This document shows, piece after piece, positions 54,422 through 61,120 of a DNA stretch of 64,000 nt. Positions within the stretch are counted from its first letter, which is position 1. Every line of letters begins with the position of its first letter. This DNA comes from Neobacillus kokaensis (GTDB lineage: Bacteria; Bacillota; Bacilli; Bacillales; Cytobacillaceae), in NCBI RefSeq assembly GCF_014656545.1, contig NZ_BNDS01000019.1, forward strand, positions 1 to 64,000. Direction: 5' to 3'. The translations under genes were made by a program, and so were the position numbers. The notes under the pieces are model-generated. The model was given only the letters and a program-made list of their open reading frames with translations, made no database searches and had not been told where the DNA came from.

Positions 54422-54979
54422 TTATTCATACTTCGAAGGATCGACGAAGAAAACATAACCAAGGTAAATCACAAAGCAAATTGCGGTAGTTAGAAATCCC
54501 CACCCGAGGATGATTTGATCGATCACGAGGTAGTTATTGCACAGCTGTACAGGTGCATCAACATATAACCACCCCATGGCAAAAAACAAAATGGTAAATA
54601 GAATGACAACAATGTTCCTGCCCAGCTTTTCAAGCCGTTTCCAGCTATCCCTTAGGGGAATTCCGGCTAATAACGGTAAGCTGATAAATTTAAAAACTTC
54701 CATACTTTGTTCATTTAATGCTTCGTCCATTGTTCGCGGCAGAGTCCAAAAGGAAACGATGATGATAAACAACATGATACCAGGCAATCCATTTCGATTC
54801 CATTTATCAAAAAAGCCGGGAAACCGTTCTTGAAAAACTTTTGCAATTAGAAATCCGGCAATAATGAGCATAGGCATTTGCATGTGCATATGAATAATCA
54901 TGACGGATTCCATTATCTTCGCAACCGGCGGGAGTGCCAGGAAAATAATCATAATTAAGCCTACTAATAATTGCGTCAT
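54422..54979 (-). CDS. polytopic membrane protein of the heme-copper locus (CtaG-like?)
   Basis: This 185-residue membrane protein has about five hydrophobic helices. The first region carries the His/Met-rich stretch MESVMIIHMHMQMPMLI (around 23-39), which recalls the copper-linked HM..HM segment of CtaG-type oxidase assembly proteins. The family could not be named with certainty. It ends directly at the repeat hairpin and begins two bases after the SCO gene, so both are co-transcribed. Context suggests a role in copper delivery or assembly of the cbaAB enzyme. This is inferred, not shown. Confidence 0.6.
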   Translation of the reverse strand: MTQLLVGLIMIIFLALPPVAKIMESVMIIHMHMQMPMLIIAGFLIAKVFQERFPGFFDKWNRNGLPGIMLFIIIVSFWTLPRTMDEALNEQSMEVFKFISLPLLAGIPLRDSWKRLEKLGRNIVVILFTILFFAMGWLYVDAPVQLCNNYLVIDQIILGWGFLTTAICFVIYLGYVFFVDPSKYE

Positions 54980-54981
54980 GA

Positions 54982-55626
54982 TTACTCCCCTTCTTCCTTA
55001 TTAAGAATGTTGATAATTGTTTTAGCTGCTTCATCCGGTTTCTTATAATCTAAGACATCCACTAAGGTGCCTTTATTATCTACTAAGTAAAAGGCAGAAT
55101 TATGGGCAAATGTTCCATTTTTGTCAGGAATAACAATAACTCCAAATGCTTTTAGCAAGGAATCTAATTCCTTTTGGTTCGGAATTCTAGCCATTCTCCA
55201 AGTTTCCCCGTCACTATGAAAATAAGTTCGATATTTTTCCAATGTCGCCGGTGTATCCCGATCTGGATCAAAACTGATACTTAAGAAGGCAATATCTTTA
55301 CCCATATATTTTTTTGGTATGTTTTTATAAACCTGTGACATATTCATCTCAAGCTGCGGGCAAACCGTTGTACAGGACGTATATAAAAATGTAATGAATA
55401 CATATTTATTTTCAAATTCAGAAATTGAATATTCCCTTCCTTTGCTGTCTTCAAAGGTTACATTCGGGAATTTTGGTTGATCTTGCATTAATTTGTTAAC
55501 TCTTGCTTTTTCTGCCGTATAGGCAGTAAAACCATCTGTTCCAAAAAAGAATAGACTAAAGCCAAATATAATAACTATGATGCTTGCTAATGTGGTTTGC
55601 CAATTTTTTTTGATCATTATGATCAC
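54982..55626 (-). CDS. SCO1/SenC family copper chaperone
   Basis: This 214-residue membrane-anchored thioredoxin-fold protein has one N-terminal helix (about 8-30). The copper-binding CxxxC appears in YTSCTTVCPQLE (around 79-90), and the distal histidine in TFAHNSAFYLVD (around 168-179). SCO proteins deliver copper to, or reduce, the CuA site of terminal oxidases and related enzymes. The gene lies next to a CuA-containing subunit II gene, which fits this role. The start may be MIKKNW (M4) rather than the first codon. Confidence 0.93.
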   Translation of the reverse strand: MIIMIKKNWQTTLASIIVIIFGFSLFFFGTDGFTAYTAEKARVNKLMQDQPKFPNVTFEDSKGREYSISEFENKYVFITFLYTSCTTVCPQLEMNMSQVYKNIPKKYMGKDIAFLSISFDPDRDTPATLEKYRTYFHSDGETWRMARIPNQKELDSLLKAFGVIVIPDKNGTFAHNSAFYLVDNKGTLVDVLDYKKPDEAAKTIINILNKEEGE

Positions 55627-55648
55627 ATCCTGCCTAATTTAGCATAAA

Positions 55649-55682
55649 GAGATAGCCCTATCGAACGAGCTATCTCTTTTTT
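55649..55682. terminator. hairpin between the SCO gene and cbaA
   Basis: GAGATAGC...GCTATCTC stem followed by TTTTTT on the plus strand and TTT on the minus strand. It separates the cbaA transcript from the SCO operon together with the repeat beside it. Confidence 0.7.
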
Positions 55683-55702
55683 CAAGGAATTATACTTTCT
55701 AT

Positions 55703-55790
55703 TTGTCCAGCTCCAGCGCCTAGGGGCTCGAGGTCACAAGCCAATCCGTCAAGAAGGCTAAAGGACAGCCTTCTCGCCGGCTCGTTTTTT
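55703..55790. repeat. dispersed repeat abutting the cbaA stop codon
   Basis: The reverse complement has GAGCCGGC, AAGGCTGTCC...GGATTGGCTTGTGACCTCGAG and CTAGGCGCTGGAGCTG, matching the core of the composite repeat at 25,005-25,108. It begins immediately after the TAA of cbaA. The inner arms AAGAAGGCTAAAGG/CAGCCTTCTC can pair. Confidence 0.8.
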
Positions 55791-57470
55791 TTACCAAGTT
55801 TTAAATCCTGGAGATCCTGGAGGTCCATTCACAATAAACTCTGTTAATGGAACGACATATGCCATCGCTACAACGATTAGCATAACAATAATCCATATTC
55901 CCCAGCGCTCTGTCCAGTAAGGAGTTGGAGATGCATTTTCTTCTGCTTCCGCAATTGGGAATTCTGTTTCCCCTTTTGGTGCGAAGAACATCATGTTAAT
56001 CACTGCATACACTTGGAGAATAATACCAACGATTAGTAATGTTCCGCCGATAGCTAGACACATCATATATGGGTCCCAGCCTAATGCTGTTGCATGATCG
56101 CCATATGTTGTATATGAAGTTCTACGTGGTGATCCAAATAATCCGGCTGTATGCATTGCGCCAGACATAAAGATCATGCCTATTGTCCAGATCCAAGTTT
56201 GAATGACACCTAATTTATTGATTTGTGGTGTTAGAATACGTCCTGAAATATATGGAACTAACCAATAACTAATACCAAAGAATGTCAATGCGACAGTCAC
56301 ACCAAGTGTTAAGTGGAAGTGACCGACAATCCACATTGTGTTATGCACAACCGTGTCTAACTGGTTGGTTGTTTGGGCAATACCACCGGCACCTGCTGGA
56401 ATAAAGGAAGCCATTCCGATAAATACTGCTAGGAAACGAACATCACCCCATGGCATTTTTTTATACCAGCCGATAAGTCCTTTGCCGCCTTGCTTTCTTG
56501 CAGTTTTTTCAAATACGGCAAACAATGCAAATGCTGTCATTAGTGATGGGAAACCAATTGCTAAACTCATAAATACGTGCATCATTTTAACTGGTAGTGA
56601 AATACCTGGGTCAATGATTTGGTGATGGAATCCACCGGTAATGTTCATGATCACCAGGGCAATAATAACGACGCGGGTTAATGTATCGCTCCATCGTCTG
56701 CCGCCGATTAATTTCGGTGCAATGACATACCATGCAGAAGTAGCTGTTAAATACCAGATATTAACAAGCGTATGTCCAAACGCCCAGAATAACGTACGAG
56801 AAACCATAACATTGACTGTCTTAACCCAGCCAAAAGACCAAGGAATAAGATAGATAACTTCGACTGCTACAGGAATAAGTGCAAAAAACATTAGAACATT
56901 AATGCCAGTCGCAAAGTAGGAAAAAATCGGAACATGCTTTCCTTTGTTATTTTTCCGCCAATTGGCTACTTGGATAAATGCCCCAACGTTGCACAGCCAC
57001 ATACCTACTGCGAAAAATACTAAACCGATATAAAACATCGGGTGTGCTTTCAAAGGCGGATAAAAAGTGTACATTACTGATGCTTCATTCATAAGGATTG
57101 GAATCACAACCAATACTGCACCAATAATCTTGGATGCAAACGCAGTCCAGACAATCTTTCTAACCTTTGGAAGTAAACCTCCCAGTTCATGTGAAAGTCC
57201 TGCATAGAGATAACCAAATGTGAAGAAAGTTGTAAAGGCAAGAAGCATGAACACGCCGTGCATAGTTAGAATTTGATAATAGTTTAACCAAGATGGCAGT
57301 TCTAGAAGACCCGCACGGTTTAATCCTTGTGCTAACCCTAAAAAACCACCAACTAACAATATGACAAATGATACAAATAAATATGTTTTCGAAATTTTTG
57401 CGTCTTGTTTATTAACTCCTAGCAATTTAGTTGCTTTTGTTTTGAACGTTTGATTTAGTGCCGTTTCCAT
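55791..57470 (-). CDS. cbaA: B-family heme-copper enzyme subunit I (ba3-type oxidase or CuA NO reductase)
   Basis: This 559-residue protein has about 13 membrane helices. Metal ligands fall at exactly Thermus ba3 numbers: H233, H282 and H283 (CuB), H384 (high-spin heme) and H386 (low-spin heme), with the other low-spin ligand at H71. K-channel residues Y248, S261, S309 and T312 are also kept. The cross-linked active-site tyrosine expected at 237 is asparagine (FGHTLVNIWY). That change is seen in B-family nitric oxide reductases (CuANOR/bNOR), so the usual ba3 oxidase label is uncertain. GGGGGGAAAGGC precedes the ATG. The gene follows cbaB and the subunit IIa gene in one operon. Symbol given by family only. 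Confidence 0.85.
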   Translation of the reverse strand: METALNQTFKTKATKLLGVNKQDAKISKTYLFVSFVILLVGGFLGLAQGLNRAGLLELPSWLNYYQILTMHGVFMLLAFTTFFTFGYLYAGLSHELGGLLPKVRKIVWTAFASKIIGAVLVVIPILMNEASVMYTFYPPLKAHPMFYIGLVFFAVGMWLCNVGAFIQVANWRKNNKGKHVPIFSYFATGINVLMFFALIPVAVEVIYLIPWSFGWVKTVNVMVSRTLFWAFGHTLVNIWYLTATSAWYVIAPKLIGGRRWSDTLTRVVIIALVIMNITGGFHHQIIDPGISLPVKMMHVFMSLAIGFPSLMTAFALFAVFEKTARKQGGKGLIGWYKKMPWGDVRFLAVFIGMASFIPAGAGGIAQTTNQLDTVVHNTMWIVGHFHLTLGVTVALTFFGISYWLVPYISGRILTPQINKLGVIQTWIWTIGMIFMSGAMHTAGLFGSPRRTSYTTYGDHATALGWDPYMMCLAIGGTLLIVGIILQVYAVINMMFFAPKGETEFPIAEAEENASPTPYWTERWGIWIIVMLIVVAMAYVVPLTEFIVNGPPGSPGFKTW

Positions 57471-57484
57471 TAGCCTTTCCCCCC

Positions 57485-57952
57485 TTACTTAACAGTAATT
57501 GTGGTGCTCATGGCTTGGTGGCCGGCACCGCAATATTCATTACATAGAACTAAATAACTTCCCGGTTTATCAAACTTCTGGGTAACTTTTTGGATATAAC
57601 CTGGTGTTACCATGGCGTTAGCATTGGTTTCAGCAATTTCAAAACCGTGGACAACATCTTTTGAAGTTAAGATAAAATGTACTGTGGATCCAGCTGGAAC
57701 CTCAATATTACCTGGATTAAAGCTAAATACTTGCAATGTCATTACAACTTCATATTCCTTATCACCGATCTGCTTAATCCCTGGCTTATCAAATGGCGCC
57801 GTTTGATCGACTTTTTGCGGATCAATGATATCAGTATTACTCGGTGGTTCCATACCTTCCGCAATAGCCTGATAGCCCGTGATTAACATGAAAATCATCA
57901 TAAGACCGAAGCTTAAGGCAAGCCATATCTTTTCATCTTTGTGCATCTTCAT
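57485..57952 (-). CDS. cbaB: subunit II with CuA site (cbaB type)
   Basis: This 155-residue protein has one N-terminal helix (about 8-28) and a cupredoxin domain outside the membrane. The full CuA ligand set is visible: His in SKDVVHGFEIAE (around 103), then CNEYCGAGHQAM, giving Cys, Cys, His and Met (around 137-148). CuA receives electrons from cytochrome c, or from menaquinol in some Bacillus NO reductases. GGGGGGATAAG precedes the ATG. It is encoded 14 bases before cbaA. Confidence 0.93.
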   Translation of the reverse strand: MKMHKDEKIWLALSFGLMMIFMLITGYQAIAEGMEPPSNTDIIDPQKVDQTAPFDKPGIKQIGDKEYEVVMTLQVFSFNPGNIEVPAGSTVHFILTSKDVVHGFEIAETNANAMVTPGYIQKVTQKFDKPGSYLVLCNEYCGAGHQAMSTTITVK

Positions 57953-57964
57953 TTCTTATCCCCC

Positions 57965-58114
57965 CTAAACTCTCCCCATATATAATCCGTATAACACTAA
58001 ATACGTAAAAAGAATAACTGCTGCAACCACGCCCAGGGAAATCCATGTTCCTGTTCTTGGTAATTCTTTTTCTCCACTTGTTTTTTTGTGGTTGTGAACT
58101 TTTGAAGCTCCCAT
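57965..58114 (-). CDS. small subunit IIa of the ba3-type enzyme
   Basis: This 49-residue, single-helix protein begins MGASKVHNHKK, then has ELPRTGTWISLGVVAAVILFTYLVLYGLYMGRV, of which GTWISLGVVAAVILFTYL is the membrane helix (22-39). It has the form of the small third subunit (IIa) of ba3-type heme-copper enzymes, here encoded just before subunit II (12-base gap). AAGGGGGT precedes the ATG. It probably stabilises the complex. The 285 bases upstream contain no other gene. Confidence 0.8.
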   Translation of the reverse strand: MGASKVHNHKKTSGEKELPRTGTWISLGVVAAVILFTYLVLYGLYMGRV

Positions 58115-58399
58115 TTTGATTTACCCCCTTATATTGGTCTCATTTCTTACTTTCATAATAGTTAAGAATCATTCTCAAAGAAGTGAACTGAATCACAATT
58201 ACAAATAAACTTTTGGCTATTACAAAAACTGAACTTTAGTCTCAACCAGTAAAAGAATATCCCTTATTTATCCTAAAAAGCCTTGTTATCACTGTTTTTA
58301 ACTTAAAAACAGCTTCTTTTATTTTTGTAATATAAGAAAAAATAGGGATTTTACCTTGAAAATGAAAAATGACAAATTTGTGAACTGTCAAATAAACAA

Positions 58400-58438
58400 T
58401 AAAAAAGCTGCTGGATCCAAGGATCCAAGCAGCTTTTT
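58400..58438 (-). terminator. kinase-STAS gene terminator
   Basis: AAAAAAGCTGCT...AGCAGCTTTTTT with an inner GGATCC/GGATCC pairing is followed on the minus strand by TTTTTTATTG, 16 bases after the stop. Confidence 0.9.
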
Positions 58439-58453
58439 TTATCTTATATGAAA

Positions 58454-60013
58454 TCAAACTAACTCTGTCTTAAAAAACACATCATTCAATGCAAGTTTAA
58501 GCGTGCCTTTAAATTCTGCCACCTGACTGATGCTGGTACCACCTGATATTAAACTTTTGACCAGCTCTGCATGCAATCCGGTTAGAATCGCTTTACAGCC
58601 CATCATTGAAATTCCTTCCATTATCTTTATAAAACTACTGGATGCAGTTTGTTCCATGTCGGCAACACCAGAAAGATCCACAATTAGAGTTTGAATATGG
58701 TTCATTTCAATTTCATTTAACACTTTATTTTGAATCGTATTAATCCGCTGTTGGTCAAGTTGACCTATTAAAGGAAGAATACAGATTTGATCATTTATCG
58801 GAATGATGGGAACAGAAAGATTTTCAACTAATTTTCGTTCTTGATTTAGTAATTCATCCTTGTATTTCGAATAGCTGATAAAAAAATAGCTGATAAACTG
58901 GTCAATCAATTCATTTATATTTTTTTCCAGATAGAAGAAAGCCTCTCTATCGCTATCAGCCTTACTTAACAAATCATAGTTATACAAGAAGTCCCACAGC
59001 GTCCTGCGAATGGCTTGGACCCACTCCAATTTGAAGGCTAGCGTTAAGGAATATTTTGCCCATGCAACCCCTTCCTGCTTAGCAAACAAAATTAATTCAT
59101 GTACCTGCTCCTCAACAACAAATAAAACGAGCTTATGTGCATTTTTTAACAGATTAATATTTCCAATTCTATGTATTTCATCAATTTTATCTTTTACATT
59201 AATAGCTTCGTCTAACAATGTATTTTCAAATGCTTCACGATTCTTGAAAAAGAAATTCTTTATGGAACAACCTTCTTCATACTGTAGTAACAATTTTTTC
59301 ACTCCCTTTTGGATTAATTGATTTTGCTGCACCAGCTTTATTATAAAGGTCGTTCCTAGATTTTCTTTGCTATCAACAACAATCTTACCGCCATGCTGAT
59401 AAATGACTGAAAATACCTGTGTCAACCCCATCCCCGTACCTTCTGCTTTGGTTGAAAAAAAAGGAGTGCCAAGTAATGATCGTTTATCCTCAGGAATTCC
59501 AACCCCTGTATCTTTAATGGAAACAATCAGTTCCCCATTGATCGCTTCATGGGTGATGGTTAAAGTTCCTTCCCCGTTCATTGATTCAATCGCATTTTTA
59601 ATGAGATTAAAAAAAGCCTTTTTAAATTGATTCTTTTTACCTAAAATTCCAATATTCGTATTTTTAAAATTCGTTATGATTTTTATATCATATAATTTAT
59701 CTTGAAAAAGATTTAAGATTGATTCCAATTCTACAGATAAATAGATGGTTTGAAGCTGTTCGTCCTCCAAATCCGGCTTTGAAACCTGTAATAAATCATT
59801 TAATGTTGAAAGAGCGTGATCTAATTCAGATTGGGCAATATCAATATATTCGTGTTTTTCTTCCTGCTTGAGCAGCTGTAGAAACCCTTTCACTGCCGTT
59901 AAAGGATTTTTAACCTCATGAGCAATTCCTGCTGCAATTTGTCCCACAGATGCTAACTGAATTAAATGGCTGTCACTTCTCGATTCTTCGCTTGCCCTTT
60001 CATCTGATTTCAT
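58454..60013 (-). CDS. histidine kinase fused to RsbR-like and STAS domains
   Basis: This 519-residue soluble protein starts with a HisKA dimerisation/phosphoacceptor region (H32 in AAGIAHEVKNPLTAVKG). The HATPase domain follows: N box N140 in NLIKNAIESM, G1 DTGVGIP at 168-174, F box PFFSTK, and G2 GTGMGL at 192-197. Residues about 245-390 are helical and resemble the RsbR N-terminal globin-like region. The C-terminal STAS domain (about 395-515) includes RKLVENLSVPIIPI and VDLSGVADMEQTASSSFIK, as in RsbR stressosome proteins. There is no sensory membrane segment. It starts behind GAAAGGAG, lies 147 bases downstream of the DAB operon and has no adjacent response regulator. Confidence 0.85.
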   Translation of the reverse strand: MKSDERASEESRSDSHLIQLASVGQIAAGIAHEVKNPLTAVKGFLQLLKQEEKHEYIDIAQSELDHALSTLNDLLQVSKPDLEDEQLQTIYLSVELESILNLFQDKLYDIKIITNFKNTNIGILGKKNQFKKAFFNLIKNAIESMNGEGTLTITHEAINGELIVSIKDTGVGIPEDKRSLLGTPFFSTKAEGTGMGLTQVFSVIYQHGGKIVVDSKENLGTTFIIKLVQQNQLIQKGVKKLLLQYEEGCSIKNFFFKNREAFENTLLDEAINVKDKIDEIHRIGNINLLKNAHKLVLFVVEEQVHELILFAKQEGVAWAKYSLTLAFKLEWVQAIRRTLWDFLYNYDLLSKADSDREAFFYLEKNINELIDQFISYFFISYSKYKDELLNQERKLVENLSVPIIPINDQICILPLIGQLDQQRINTIQNKVLNEIEMNHIQTLIVDLSGVADMEQTASSSFIKIMEGISMMGCKAILTGLHAELVKSLISGGTSISQVAEFKGTLKLALNDVFFKTELV

Positions 60014-60159
60014 TATAAGGTTACTCCTTTCAAATCTAGCTATAAAAAAATTTTATGTTTTTAATAGTTAGAATATTTAGACTCCCGTAATTATTTTACT
60101 AGAAACTTTATATAATTACATCTAGTAAATACTATTTGACATAAAGAATAAAGAAAGTA

Positions 60160-60192
60160 AACAAGCGGAAACCTTAATGGCTTCCGCTTGTT
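60160..60192 (-). terminator. DAB operon terminator
   Basis: ACAAGCGGAA...TTCCGCTTGT (about ten pairs) followed by TTTAC on the minus strand, immediately after the ybcF stop. Confidence 0.75.
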
Positions 60193-60675
60193 TTAACAAA
60201 GTACATTATTTTCTTCGTTTATGAGTAATTCTGTTACCTTTACATGAGATGGCATTAATGGATGATTGCGTATGATATCAATACTGGTCTGTCCGCCTTT
60301 GGACAAATCCTTGACTCCTCCTATCCATGCTTTAATATTATTTTCAGGGAATTCAGGCATACAATTTTTAAAAAGGTAATCTAGTGTTTGAATTTTATCT
60401 TGTAGAGTTTTGTTTTCAGATACTTTCTTAAGTGTTTCATCCACATCATTTTGATGACTTTTTATGGCTGCAACAAATATTTCATCCACATTTTCCTGAT
60501 AAGCAGCAATGATTATATTCCTCATAATCTCACCAAATGGCGCTATAACAGATCCATAGCTTTCAATGATGATGATATTTTCGTTATTCTGCTCACCTAT
60601 TTGTTTGATTAACTCTTCTTTTTTGTGTCCCATTCCGGATACAAACAGCACTTTTTTCTTTTCATTTTTGGACAT
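60193..60675 (-). CDS. ybcF: beta-carbonic anhydrase-like protein YbcF, ligands lost
   Basis: This 160-residue protein aligns with YtiB-type beta-carbonic anhydrases (PFGEIMRNIIIAAYQENVDEIFV against the PFGSIMRSILVAVYELNADEVCV pattern; landmarks PFGEIMRNII and DIIRNHPLMP). The zinc and catalytic motif CxDxR reads G14-M-G-H-K18, and the HxxC loop reads AIKSHQND (70-77). It therefore cannot bind zinc in the known way. It corresponds to YbcF, encoded beside ybcC and ybcI in B. subtilis. It overlaps the preceding gene by one base and is the last gene of the DAB operon. A regulatory or structural role is plausible; activity is unlikely. Confidence 0.8.
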   Translation of the reverse strand: MSKNEKKKVLFVSGMGHKKEELIKQIGEQNNENIIIIESYGSVIAPFGEIMRNIIIAAYQENVDEIFVAAIKSHQNDVDETLKKVSENKTLQDKIQTLDYLFKNCMPEFPENNIKAWIGGVKDLSKGGQTSIDIIRNHPLMPSHVKVTELLINEENNVLC

Positions 60676-61082
60676 TAATCTTCACCCCAATTATTTTGCA
60701 AATCACTAGATAGTTTAAAGACCATCACCCGTTCTCCTGTCCGTGTGCTAATATCAGTGTGAAAACCAATTACCTCCACCCCTGTTATGGATAAAATAAT
60801 TTCCTTTAAGTCCTCCATACCACTTTCAACCAAACTATTCCGATTTTCTTTGACTGACAACATTCCATCTTTATCCTGACATAGTGAATATTCAGCAGGA
60901 GTTAAGATACCTTTCAGAATTACAATAATCATATCTCTTAGAATATCTGATTTTACAGAGACGGAACCGCGTCCAAGATAACTTTTCTCCCAATGTGTTA
61001 AAGCCTTGCTGATCTCAGCTTCCATGGCCCCTTTTGATTTCTCCATAACAAGCTCCTTTCTCTTAAGAGTAGTTCCATTCAT
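60675..61082 (-). CDS. ybcI: DUF2294 family protein (YbcI-like)
   Basis: This 135-residue protein has the DUF2294 hallmark KSYLGRGSVSVKSDILRDMIIVILKGILTPAE (landmarks YLGRGSVSVKSDILRDMIIV, around 35-54) and a C-terminal TDISTRTGERVMVFKL. The function is unknown, but DUF2294 genes commonly sit next to ybcC/dabA in bacilli. A start at (M)EKSKGAMEAE (residue 13), behind AAAGGAGCTTG, is better supported than the first codon, which would put the start at 61046. It lies between dabA and ybcF. Confidence 0.78.
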   Translation of the reverse strand: MNGTTLKRKELVMEKSKGAMEAEISKALTHWEKSYLGRGSVSVKSDILRDMIIVILKGILTPAEYSLCQDKDGMLSVKENRNSLVESGMEDLKEIILSITGVEVIGFHTDISTRTGERVMVFKLSSDLQNNWGED

Positions 61083-61120
61083 CTATCGCCAAAAATTGGC
61101 TGTAATATTCTAATTAGCCA

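Noticed and set aside
58242..58457. 71-codon minus-strand frame downstream of the cbaB operon
   Set aside because: It runs through the kinase gene terminator, lacks a ribosome site and has low-complexity AT-rich content.
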